Shown here: in pieces, positions 1-10,239 of the stretch
Position numbering within the stretch: position 1 is the first letter of the stretch
How the letters are laid out: each line of letters starts with the position of its first letter
Source of the DNA: Mesostigma viride
Taxonomy: Eukaryota > Streptophyta > Mesostigmatophyceae > Mesostigmatales > Mesostigmataceae
NCBI GenBank assembly: GCA_009746045.1
Contig: RPFO01000175.1
Span: 4,423,893 to 4,487,892, forward strand
DNA length: 64,000 nucleotides
Reading direction: 5' to 3'
Notes under the pieces: generated by a model
Database searches by the model: none
What the model saw: only the letters and a program-made list of their open reading frames with translations
Told to the model about the DNA's origin: nothing
Position numbers and translations under genes: made by a program

Positions 1-371
1 TATGATTGGGGGCACTAAATAACATCTCTAGTGAGTTGTCCATGCACTTATTGGGGGTACTACCCCCATATATACGCCAATAATGCGCTATAAATAGCAA
101 AAGACGCTAATCAGGGCTGGGTATGCCCCAGCCAATGCACTTATTTGTTGGCTACCAAAAATCAAGGTCATATAGTTCCCTGAGTTTGTAGCTTGCTGAG
201 CTATTTACCGATCATGGAAATGGCAAAACCTTGAACAGTTATTAATTTTCCCACAAAACAGGTCATTTTTTACCGGACATTGAGAATAAACACATCATAA
301 ACACTTCCGATAAGGCCACAAAATCAACAAAAATTCCGGCTAACAGGGGGACAGCAGTGTTCCAAGTCCCG

Positions 372-759
372 GGTCATTCCGACAAGTCTAGCTCAAGTTA
401 TTGCGTCAGACGTGTTTTCAGAAAAATGCCCGCTAAAACAGAAAATGTCACTATATCAGCCCTTGTAAGCATCCTGCACAAGGCAGGCAGGGCAAAACCA
501 ATCCCCCTTGGGCTCCTTAGTCAACGGGGGGTCAGCGCAGCACCCATGCAGTCCTCCCGGCCTTGCACTCGGATGTGCTGCACAGCAGGAAAGGGACACC
601 GTCAATTTCATCCGGGGACGCACATGCAAGGCAAGGAATATCATCAACATCATTCTCATCATCACTGCTACCTTCCCCATCGCCCCCCTGCCCCTCCCTT
701 TGCATCACGTCGTGACAGCCACCCTTAACACAGGTCATTCCGACAAGTCTAGCTCAAGT
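372..759 (+). repeat. 27-bp direct repeat pair
   Basis: An identical 27-bp sequence beginning GGTCATTCCGACAAG occurs at 372-398 and 733-759. Some weaker similarity continues downstream of both copies (CGCTAAAACAG against TGCTAAAACCAG). The pair brackets the PHD-finger scrap, so it may mark ends of an old element. That reading is inference; I saw no target duplication. Confidence 0.6.
490..738 (-). pseudogene. PHD-finger fragment, frameshifted
   Basis: On the minus strand two overlapping frames together give a C4HC3 PHD-finger pattern. One frame reads DDIPCLACASPDE then GVPFLLCSTSEC. The other continues with LHGCC and PKGDWFCPACL. The order of ligands (C-x2-C, C-x4-C, H-x2-C, W-x-C-x2-C) is that of a PHD zinc finger, a histone-tail reader. 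The C4 half and the HC3 half lie in different frames, so at least one frameshift separates them near position 555, and no open gene surrounds the domain. PHD fingers occur both in chromatin proteins and in algal retroelements. The flanking repeats and the transposon-rich neighbourhood favour an element remnant. Confidence 0.55.
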
Positions 760-812
760 AATAAGGTTATGCGTGCTAAAACCAGTGAACATAAGCTTAA
801 CCCATAGTCCGA

Positions 813-838
813 AAAGTGTATGTGATCGCATACACTTT
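813..838. repeat. Perfect 10-bp inverted repeat (hairpin)
   Basis: AAAGTGTATG and CATACACTTT are separated by a 6-base loop (TGATCG). The match is perfect over 10 bp. It lies in non-coding DNA just after the 27-bp repeat at 733-759. Its role is unknown. Confidence 0.6.
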
Positions 839-3052
839 GACTTAACGTAATAAACCACGTAATTCCAGGAGCGCCGCGCCACCCGTGACGGAGGGAAGTT
901 GTCCGGTGGGTCTGGGAACACTTAGGGACGAAGGTGATGCATAGGTTTGGGGGGGTTATTCGCCATAGCTTGGTAATTACAACGTGCATTGAGAAAGTAT
1001 CACGTGACTTTGGCGGGAAATTTTCGCTCGCGCGCGCGCGCAACGAGATATGGCTGCCAACGTGCCGTTATCAGGGAAATTTGCGTCTCGCGGATAGAAA
1101 CGGTTTAGAATGTTGCTCAGAATGATGATGCGTGATTTTCGTAGGTCAGGCATGGCCAGATTTTTAGGATTGGGAAAATACAGGTAGGAAAATACTGCCT
1201 TCTTGGTCGTCAGTGCCAGACAAGTCATCGCCTATCATATGTCGATTTTCTCCTTATGTCCGGGCAGTCTGCGCCAGCCCGAGCATCCAGGTTTGCTACG
1301 GGATGTCCCCTGCAGCATTTGCTGCGAATGCGGACGCATTTATAGGTCATCTTTGAACGAAACATCAACCTGGTAATCATAAAGGATGCATGCTTGACGC
1401 GGCTATGGCGGCCTATGCCCGTAGAGCCACGGTATCTGTGAGTTATGGTGGTCCCGGCCAGCGGACCCCGGGAAGGACATGAACGAGCTGGGTACGACAA
1501 CGTATTTGCGTGTTGTTTGCAGCGGAATTCGTCTCCCATGCAATATATATGACGATTTTATCTTTGCATAATTCAGCAAGCTTTCATGCCTGTTGTAGAG
1601 AGTGGTTTCAGCCCTGAAAGTGCCCAGTTTATGGCATATCTTTGGAGTATATCATTCCGTTAGTGCAGGTAGGCAACGTGTTTGTATTCCAGCACTTTTG
1701 GCAGCAATTTTATAGCTTTTTATAATGCATTATTGTGTTGCATGTCATAGATAGCTGTTTACACGCGCGTAACCCACACACATATATGAGCACGTTATAT
1801 AGAGGTAATGGGTTATCCGGGTGGTCTGACCCAAGGAAACCCCCATTGGACTATCCAACTAAGTTGTCCTATGTTGGTATTGAGGTTCCCTACCCTCCCT
1901 GGGAAAAAAGTGGGGGGTTAACTTTTCCTTGGGGAAAAAAGATCGTCTTTTGGCCAACTTTGACTAGAGCTATCATCCAAATGCTTTGATAAAGCCATGG
2001 TATTATTGCATATTCTGAAAGCCCTTGAAGTGTAGATACTCCTAGCATCTTGGTTGGGGGTATTTGGAGTTGTGGCCTGTGAGTTATGATTTTTTTCATT
2101 TTCAGGGGTATGAAAGTGCCAAAAATGGGTCAGCGGACTATGGGTTAAGGGGGGTTTTCTTTGTATATGGCCACTTAGGCATGCTGTTTTCCATCCAAAA
2201 AGCCAGAAAGCATGCCCCACTCAATCACAAAACATAAGCAAACGGCTAGGCACCACATCTGCCCTCACCTGCCCTCGGCATGGCCAACCTTGCCAGCGCA
2301 AGCATAGCAACCCGATCGCTAGGCATACATGCCAAGAGAGCATACACTATACTCTACCCAAGGTTACCTTGTAAACTTCATGCCAAGAACTCAGCAAATC
2401 TATCTATGATCAACAGCACATATAGTTAACTCTAGCACACTGATGACGACACATGCTCAAGGTTGGGGGTCACTGTGGCACGCACTGATGGGTTTCCTAG
2501 ACGACCACTCACCACCTGACAAGGCGCTAAGGACCACTCAGAAAGCAAGTAAACACAATCACACTTTGCATTCCATCCAACATGCATCAAATCCATGCTG
2601 AATATGTTATGAAGTACAAAGGGGTGGCCACGCACCTCATACTCCTTCACCCTCCCTCGAGCATGGCCAGTCGGCCAGACTTATAAGTACGTGAATAGCA
2701 ATAATGATGATGGCACTAACATGCATTACCAGCATTTTCTATGTTTCTCCCATGCAGGTTAGAATGTAAGGGTTATGCCAACCAAGCTTACCAACACAGC
2801 AACAACTCCTTAACTGCCCTACCCGACATGGGCAACAAACTGGAACTATGGAGGGCAATTAAGGAACCAAGGAGATCATGGCATACAAAGCTTGCATGCA
2901 GTCAACCATGTCAACCATGGTTGGCTCAGCACATTGCTGTCTTGTCACATCATCATAACAAGGAAAGCTCAAATAAACCAATGATGGCAGCTATCTACAT
3001 GCAGTCACACAAATGCAATATCTCCAACATGGTCGTCGATAAAAAAACTTCC
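839..3052. other. Non-coding, AT-rich spacer
   Basis: I see no credible gene here. Open frames are short, on both strands, and without recognisable domains. A CG run (about 1027-1042) is the only local oddity. It could contain decayed repeats that I cannot recognise. Confidence 0.5.
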
Positions 3053-3060
3053 TTCCCTAC

Positions 3061-4364
3061 CCGGGTTGGCAAATACGGGTACGGGGTATAATACGCGGAC
3101 CTAAAATACGCGTATTATACGTGGGGGGTGTAAAATACGCGGCGGTAAAATACGTGACAGTTTTTGTGGTCCCATTGTCGGTCACCCAATTAGCACGCTC
3201 CTTGATGATGGTCATGCAGTTATTGCAACTGAAATTTGGTGTATATGCTTATTTATTAACATCTTCCATTAATTTATGCCCTGCAATCCTATCTGATTAT
3301 GATTTGTTAAATGCTGGGGGGAGCAGACTGCAACGGGAACTGTAAGGAATCAATTAATTAGTTAATTGTAAGGAAAGCCATCCACTATATAATGCATGAG
3401 AGGACATAAGACACAACTTCCGAGAAGGAGGGGTGACGTGCCCTCCTTTGTACTGGATCATGCCGGCCACCATCTGCTTGAAAGAGGCGCTCTCAGCCGC
3501 ATTGAAGGCAATGCCGTTCTCGATAAAAAATTTGGCAGCCAGCAGCTGGACACCTTGTTCGTCGGTCGACGGGAACCAGCCATTTGGTGATGCTCAGCTG
3601 GCCTTTGCTGGGAACCGACGACAAGTCAACCGGCGCAGCCCCTCCCATCTCCGCCATTGCCCTGTTCAAATTGTGATGCTTCTTGGCGTCTGACTTCTGC
3701 AACTTGTTGTTAGCAATCCTGAGAAACCTGCTCCGGATATTCGGTGGAATTTTGTCGCAGGGTAACATCCCTTCCCCTGCGATTCCGGCAAAGTGTGCAC
3801 GGACTCGGAATACGCTGATTGGCCCCGCCTTCTAGGAGAAGTTCTTGTTGCAAAATGAGCAGAACCTCCTCGACACATACTGCGTTGTGTTACTAACAGC
3901 ATCTGTGACTGCTTCTTTCTTCTCGACAACGAAATCCCATTCAGGCCCTTTCTTCTTCATGGCTGCAAATCGAAAATGGCTGCACACTATCGCACAGTCG
4001 CACTGGCCTCGTCGTCGCTATATTGCATTACACGTCCGTCAGTAGCACAGCTGGCATTTGCTGGCACTATGCGTTATGTACCTAGTCCTAGCTGTCTCCT
4101 ACCGGCCAAAGATTTTGCAAGGCTTGCGCTTTATGGAAAGAACTGTACGCATCTACTTCTAGTAGTAAAAATCTCAAATGTGCAGTGAACGCGCCGCGCC
4201 CAGAACCTGGGCACCGCGCCAGTGCCCGCTGCCCGCTGGTACCCCCGAAAAATATAAGTCCAAACCGCGTATTCTGAAGTAAAGTACGCGTATATACGGC
4301 GGAGGCCTTCAGTGTACGTTTTCCCGTATTTTTGCGGCTCCGTACGGCGTACTGACCAACCCGG
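3061..4364 (-). mobile_element. hAT-family DNA transposon, internally deleted, with 8-bp target duplication
   Basis: The element is bounded by perfect 8-bp direct repeats TTCCCTAC at 3053-3060 and 4365-4372, the target-site length typical of hAT elements. Its ends are inverted repeats: both begin CCGGGTTGG and continue imperfectly through a TACG-rich stretch (ATACGCG and TACGCGTAT motifs at 3070-3160 and 4260-4350). Inside is the start of a BED-finger transposase on the minus strand. At about 1.3 kb it is too short for a complete hAT transposase, so it is a deletion derivative needing a helper. The intact target duplication suggests a fairly recent insertion. Confidence 0.88.
3396..3960 (-). 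pseudogene. hAT transposase N-terminus (BED zinc finger plus start of the next domain)
   Basis: From the ATG at 3960 the minus strand reads GPEWDFV, then FCSFCNKNF, then RVRAHFAGIAGEGMLPCDKI. The C-x2-C followed by an H and a C is a BED-type DNA-binding zinc finger, as at the N-terminus of hAT transposases. An in-frame TAG interrupts the finger near 3834. After a frameshift around 3560 the protein continues AAKFFIENGIAFNAAESASF, which matches the block that follows the finger in hAT-like transposases. The catalytic RNase-H-like region and the hAT dimerisation domain are absent. It is a non-functional relic inside the element with the 8-bp target duplications. Confidence 0.75.
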
Positions 4365-4372
4365 TTCCCTAC

Positions 4373-5480
4373 ACGATCAAATGCAAAGAAACCAGTGGCG
4401 GCCGTTCAGCTTCTGACCGCTGTGATGCCGCTGCGAGGAAAGGGTGCGTCACTATCACACAGCAAGAAGCGTCCATACGCACAACATCCTTGCCAGAACA
4501 CGTGCTATGAAATCCCTTACGCCTTCCCTAGGATCTATCGGCTGAGACTGAAGGGGATTTGATCAAGACATCAACGAAAACAAGCTAAAGCTGCCAGGTA
4601 TTCGTCAACACGACGGCGAGCAACGGAGAGTTAACTGGCGGAAACTGACCAAAACGAACGCAAAAAACTTCGAACGATGAGCTCTTCGAAGAAAGAACTG
4701 ATACTAGCTAGATAACAGTCGCCACAAATCTGTACCTTGCCCTCGTAGATCCCTCGCCCAGGCGCGCAACAACGGCCGTTCTTCCATGGAAGGTTCCGAC
4801 GTGCACTGCGCAGGCCTGAAGAAATACTTACCGAGAATGGCCGAAAATGTAGCAAAAAGCACCCGTTCGGTTTAGAATTCGATGCTACCGATATGAATGC
4901 ATCCTTCACGGTCAAAAAGACCCCCAAAACTGAGAATTTACTGCCGCAATCACGAATTCTATTTTATTCCGCGCGACCAAAAAATGCAGTTTACCCCCGA
5001 TGCCGATGGCAGTAAAAGAAAGCAGCGATATTGTAAACCAGCCACTTGCCGCCGCAACCCGACATCATTAAATCATCGTCTTCAACATCCAAGCATTTTT
5101 CTTGCATTTCTCTAGCCCTACATTGCTAGTTTCGCCTAAACGCAGTCGCCATGGCCACTTCCGCAAGTGGTGCGCGCACGGAGCACCCACTTTTCACGGT
5201 ACGGCCGGTACCGCGAATTTTTTCGCGCAGAAAATATTCGGCGCGCCACGTCCCCTTAATAAAAGCGCCCATAGCTCCTCCGTGTTGGATATAACATCCC
5301 CACTGGTTGGATGCCTGTATTTGGGAAAACCATTGTCAGAAAAAATGACCACACGTTTTATTGACAAAGAACAAGCCATCAATAAAGGAGGACCCTTCTG
5401 ACCTCAATCTTTAATGACGCAAAGAGAGTCTTACGGGTTGGACACTTCAGTCCCTGCCACCCCATGACCACCCTCCTATC
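4373..5480. other. Spacer, no gene recognised
   Basis: No coding region can be supported. One detail: around 4766-4775 there is AACGGCCGTT with a nearby GGAAGGTTCC, resembling the core of the 46-bp satellite at 55-57 kb, but as a single degenerate copy. Confidence 0.45.
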
Positions 5481-5509
5481 TGGTGCTAACAACCCTAGGC
5501 TGAGGCACT

Positions 5510-7133
5510 TCACCCTCTGCCGTTATACGGATTCATCAGCGTGTATAGGACTCTATACTGAGGCCCTGCAGCTTGTGGCACTTTTGTGAGTGCATCAGCT
5601 GCATTGTCAGGGTCTCTGATGTGAGTCTTTGACTCCAGATAGGTGCACTCCTGCTTGAGGACAATCCAGTCCAAATCAGTGTGTACAGCCAAGGGGTTGT
5701 CCAGGAAAGAGAGAAGGGATTGACTGTCAGTCAGCAGATGGGATTTGACACCAGCATAACTACCAGCCTGATGCTGCAACCACACCAACAGATGGTTCAA
5801 GTACCTGGCATGCAACACAGATGAGACCACAGCACGGCATTCTGCTACATTGCTGCTGACTGCCTTGCGCTTGTGGAGTCTGCTGAACCAGGAAACCAAA
5901 GATTGCTTGCCAGTGGGGTTAGACAACATAAATAGGCCTGCCTCTCTGGCTTGTACCTTAGTGACTACCCGTGACTCCATGGAACTGTCCATCATGCATG
6001 TGATGTGGATGGGTTGGAACAGATCCAAGGCATGAAGAATAAGGGGAGGGCCATCATGCAACACCTGTTTAATAGCCCGAGACCCCACCTCCATGAGGAC
6101 ATCATCATCCACTCTGCTGACCACTGCCAGATGAGGAGCACACGTGGCACACAGCCAACCTAGCTTACCCCTAATAGTGGGACAAAGATCAGGAGTGATG
6201 TCAGAGGGTAGAACATCTTTGCAAGACATGACATATTCAGGGGATGCTTTGAGAGAACACACCCACTCCTTCTGCTCCTTAAACAGGTTCAGAATGATGC
6301 CACAGAACTTGACAGGATCTTTCCCCAGCTCCAGCTGCTTGCCTAATTCAAAGCTAGCAGACACTTGAGCAATGAAATCCTCCACAGCTGCCCTGCATGG
6401 GACCAGTAATGAGCTGATCATCCCCATGCCACACAAACATCATCATACCAGCAGGATGAGGGATGGTGAAGAAACAAGGGTCAATATCATCATACTGGGC
6501 CCCCAGCTTCAGGAAGACCTCTTGGGCAGACAGCCTAAAAATTTTAGGTGCTGACTGAAGCCCTTCCACCCCCAAGTTAGGCCTTAGGTGAGGTTCCTTG
6601 ATGTCCCCAGACCAGACTTTGGGAGTGTTTACCACATAGACTTGACCCCTCCACACCTTTTGGGCTATGTCAGGGTTGCCTTTAAGGAAGGCTCGCTTAA
6701 TGTCAGTGGCTTTACACACGTAGTCCTTACCAGCATTCAGATGGTGAAGGAAAGTGGCCAACAGGACCTTAAGAGACGTCTGCTGAATACCAGGGGTATA
6801 CAGTTCAGCCTCTGTTAGCTCAGTGGAGCCCCTGAACTCCGTGACACAAGGTCTGGCATGAAAAATGGGAGGAGTCCCATCTGCCTGGGTTTTATGCTTG
6901 CAGACAAACTTCAGTCTGAGCTTTCTGGCCCCTGGTGGCAGTGCCTCAATCGGTGTTACAGGTGGTACCTGGGACTTACTACGTGGATCAGGACAAACCC
7001 ATTCCTCTCTAGCCCTGTTAAAGGCTTCCATCCATTTCAGAAAACCAATCTGCGTTTGACAGTCTTTGACCACATCATCATAGGACAAGGGAGACATGGA
7101 CGCAATGTCCCATCTACCAAGGCAATGCAAGCT
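5510..7133 (-). pseudogene. Ty1/Copia-type pol remnant (reverse transcriptase + RNase H)
   Basis: The minus strand reads from about 7133 down to a stop at 5510. It starts with the block that precedes Copia RT (SPLSYDDVVKDC, WMEAFNRAREEWVC). The RT core follows: FHARPCVTEFRG, KATDIKRAFLKGNP, FVWHGDDQLITGP. After a frameshift near 6400 come the connection region (FELGKQLELG) and an RNase H domain (MDSSMESR, SSNVAECRAVVSSVLHARYL, LLTDSQSL, HIRDPDNAADALTK). Aspartates of the RT and RNase H sites are recognisable, although the usual YVDD is WHGDD. Gag, protease and integrase are missing and I could not define LTRs. It is a 5'-truncated, frameshifted, probably dead copy. Confidence 0.8.
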
Positions 7134-7869
7134 CTCAAGGTCGTTGGCGGTGGCTTGAAGGCGTTGGTCGAGGTCGAGGAGCTGGGCTTTGATGTCGGCA
7201 GTGGAGGCGGAAATGGCAGTGGAGGTGGAGGCGGCGGCGGTGGAAATGTGAGGAAGTTCAGCAGTCAGCGTGCCGCCGATTGCTGCGATGTCAGCAGCAA
7301 GGGGGGTCACGTGCTGCTGAAAGGCGGCTTCCGTGAGCTAGGATGGAACGGAATGTGGGGGCGGAGATGGATGGAGCCCAGATCTCGCCATCAGAGCGCT
7401 GGAGAAGGGAGTTGAGGATGGTATGCTGGATTTGAGGGCGAGCGCACCCGAACAGCAGGCGGATGTCGTTCCATCGGCGGCCGTCCGGGAGGAGGAGGCG
7501 ATTGTTGTCGTGGAGATGGAGGCACAGGTCGTAAAGCGAGGCGTAGTCCCCGAAGAAGATGCAGTGCAGAGCATCGGCCGGAGACATGTTGGTCCAGTCG
7601 TGATCATCGACCTGGAAAGGTTGGAGCCGACAGCGCGGTTCCGAGGGGCGTGAAGACCCTCCTGTTTTGTCGGCGGAGCGGGCGCGTTTAGGGTCAGGCG
7701 ATGCCGATGGCGAGGCATGGAGCCCGGGAGGTTGCTGGGCGACCACCAGTGCACGACTAGTGTCACCGCTGCCTGCCGGAGCTGGCAAAGCTGCAGCTGC
7801 AGCTGCCGCATTTTCATGGGCGAGCGCATCCACCAAACTGTGTTGCGTCGACAGGCGTTTGCTCGTCAT
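7133..7869 (-). pseudogene. LINE ORF1-like fragment joined in frame to the Copia pol remnant
   Basis: This stretch is homologous to the N-terminal half of the ORF1 protein at 8526-9867. Shared blocks are GDTSRALV, SPSASP-PKR-RSA, the region ending RSDGEIWA against RSESEIWA, and the coiled-coil start HVTPLAAD-AA-GGTL-AELP followed by DQRL. The open frame from 7310 runs without a stop from this ORF1 coiled coil straight into the Copia block at about 7133 (LESL then HCLGRWDIASMSPLSYDD). A frameshift near 7310 separates it from its own N-terminus at 7869. It is a chimeric remnant produced by insertion or recombination. Confidence 0.7.
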
Positions 7870-7989
7870 ATATTGCGTTTTAGATTCGGAAAATTATATC
7901 AGCATGTGCGCCTTAGAAAGACGAAGCGATAGTGATATTCACGGCTAAAGTCGGTGCTCAAACGTGAAAGTTATGAGCTCCGACAGCCA

Positions 7990-8047
7990 TGGCTACCTTG
8001 TGGCTCGTGGCTCGTGGCTCGTGGCTCGTGGCTCGTGGCTCGTGGCT
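7990..8047. repeat. 7-bp tandem repeat (GTGGCTC)n
   Basis: About seven copies of GTGGCTC lie just beyond the 3' tail of the ORF1-only retroelement. Confidence 0.85.
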
Positions 8048-8079
8048 ACCGAAAGGCGTGTGTTACATATACGTACTCC

Positions 8080-9880
8080 CCATTGAATTGAATTGAATTG
8101 AATTGTAACATAACTCCGTTTGGAGTATATGTAGCACATAGCCCTTGAGAGGGGTGCATATGGCCTATCATACATCCTAAGCTACTTCCTGCAAGGGTGG
8201 GGATGTTAAGGACCCTTGCTCTAGGTGCACCAGGGCACTTGCATCCCCATGATCTTCAAGCTATGCCCAGCGAAGGGGGAGCCTGTCATGGGGGGGGAAG
8301 ATCAGCATAGCTATACAAAAGCTAGGGCATGGCTGCTCAGCAGGGAGTTACTCCCTGCATGGGCACTGCATAATTAAATAAAGCTAGGCATCATCGGGAG
8401 GGTGGCTCATCATAGGCACACATGTACATGACTAAAAAGGCTAGGCCTCAGCTGGTATAGTGCCTGTAGTAGGCGGGCATGTACAAGGCCACTGTCTAAC
8501 TATTCTACACTACTGCTGTATTCCCCTAGGCTGGGGCTGGAGTTGCTGGGGCCGCGGTGGTCAAGGGGGTCGCTTGCCAGGGCTTGTGGCCGACGTAGAT
8601 GGCCGCCCCCTTCCAGTACACCGGCTGCCCCGCCTTGGTCTGCCGGAGCTGGAGGTAGGTCGGCCATAGCTCCCGTCGCCGTTGTTGCTGTGCCAGGGTC
8701 AAGTCGTCGTCAAGGGTGAAGAGAGTCTTCTCGAGCCGCTTGCGGCGTCTGAGAAAAGAAATCTTGTCCGCCGGGGTCTTAAAGGTGAGAAGGAGCGGGG
8801 GCGGCCCGGCCTTACCCCGCGCGCGGGGAAGGCGGTGGGCGGCCAGCTCGATCTCACCAGTAAGGCCCATGCGATCACGGATTTCTCTCTCAAAAGCACG
8901 CGCAAGCTTCTCGGAATTCTCACCTTCCTCCATCTTGAGATTCTTGACAATGACGTTGAGGCTGCGCTTGGCGAGCTCGGCCTCCTCGCGGAGGTCAAGC
9001 GTCTGCAGCTGGAGCTGGGCTGCGACGGCGGAGGTGGTGGAGGTGGTATGTTGCTTAAGCATGTCCGCCCAGGTCGTGATGGGAGGAGCATCGCCGGCCA
9101 GGCCAGCCGGGGCTGGCTTGGCGGCAATGTCCTTCACTGCCTGGGCGGTGAGGCCTGCTGTGTTCTGCAAGACCTCGATAGCGATTGCATTATCCTTGAG
9201 GCGCTGGTCGATGTCGCGGAGCTGGGCGGTGATGGAGTCGGTGGAGGCGGAGGGGGGGGGGAGGGTGGAGGCGAGGAGGGTGGCGGTGGCGGTGGGGATG
9301 GTGGGGAGCTCAGCAGCCAGCGTGCCGCCAAGTGCCGCCACATCTGCGGCAAGAGGGGTCACGTGCTGCTCGAAAGCTTCCTTGAGGAGGGTGCGGATGG
9401 TGGCTTCGGTGGGGAAGGTGGGGGGGGGCGCTTTGGAAGCCCAGATCTCGGATTCGGAGCGGCCAACAAGGGAGCAGAGGGCGAAGCGTTGAAGCCTGGG
9501 GCGAGGCATGCGGTTGAATGATTGGGAGAGCCTCGGCGGGGTCGACAGGCTTGCCGTCACCAGGCCAGCGGCCACGGTTGTGGGACGTGAGGTACACGCA
9601 CAGGGCTAGAAGCGAGGCGTGATTGCCGTAAAACACGTCTTCCATGAACCAAGTGGGGCTGCGTTGCCAGAAGCCGGAGCTGTTGACGTCAAAGGAGCGC
9701 TCTTCCCAGGGCGGCTCAGCAGAGCGACTGCGCTTAGGTTCAGGCGATGCAGAGGGCGAGGCGAGCTCGGAAGGCTGGGCGGGCACCAGTGCGCGACTAG
9801 TGTCACCGTTGCCATCTGGGCCGGTGGGCGAAGCTGCAGCCGAAGCTGCATGCGGATTTCTCCCCATGGAGATATGTTTT
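8080..9880 (-). mobile_element. ORF1-only non-LTR retroelement (half-LINE) with hairpin and AATTG tail
   Basis: Read on the minus strand this is a compact retroelement: ORF1 (9867 to 8526), about 400 bp of 3' UTR, a hairpin (CTCC-AAAC-GGAG near 8107-8118), then a 5-bp microsatellite tail (AATTG repeats, 8083-8105). No reverse transcriptase lies between ORF1 and the tail, so it resembles non-autonomous 'half-LINE' elements mobilised by a relative. A tail of the same design, with AAATT units, stands alone at 37070-37125. The 5' end and target duplication were not defined. Confidence 0.65.
8526..9867 (-). CDS. LINE ORF1-type RNA-binding protein (one frameshift)
   Basis: The C-terminal 349 residues are one open frame (9575-8526). 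The N-terminus (from ATG 9867, with a Ser/Pro-rich stretch and KRSRS) is in another frame and joins near 9530, giving about 447 residues. Order of parts: a low-complexity N-terminus; a coiled-coil segment (FEQHVTPLAAD to IDQRLKDNAIAIEVLQ); a second helix (TLDLREEAELAKRSLNVIV); then a domain like the RRM/CTD of L1 ORF1p, with SLNVIVKNLK, AHRLPRARG, PPLLLTFKTPADKISFLRR, FTLDDDLTLAQQQRRRELWP and GAAIYVGHKPW. ORF1p proteins form trimers that coat element RNA. The frameshift suggests this copy is inactive, although the long domain-bearing frame is clean. Confidence 0.75.
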
Positions 9881-10239
9881 TCATGAACTCATTCATTTCA
9901 TACCCGGGCCATTGCATGCAACCTACCCTCATTGCATGCAACCTCCCCACACACCTGTCATCATGGCCGAGCTAGAGTGCAGTCGCGTCTTGGACGAATG
10001 ACGCGGAGTTGCTATCTGCGACTCCGGACCTGGGCGACCTAGTGAGTCGCGCCACTTGCCTTCGCGGTTGATCGAAGTATCAGCGTAGAAAAGTACTTCA
10101 TCGGGTATTCCGTGGCATGCCTTCAGTGCATGTTCACGCACTTACTTATTCATTCATTCATTGGTAGAATCATGGATGCAATTCATAAACACTGAATAAA
10201 TAGGAATACACGAATAATCGAGATCACATTCTCAGCTTG
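9881..10239. other. Spacer, no gene recognised
   Basis: It holds a short direct duplication (CATTGCATGCAACCT twice, 9911-9946) and a CATT repeat at 10148-10161. No coding signal is seen. Confidence 0.5.

Noticed and set aside
5401-5510. LTR next to the Copia remnant
   Set aside because: I could not find a matching copy on the other side, nor TG...CA ends with a target duplication.
8682-9521. Gly-rich plus-strand frame of 279 codons
   Set aside because: It is the antisense of the ORF1 protein coding region, with no domain of its own.
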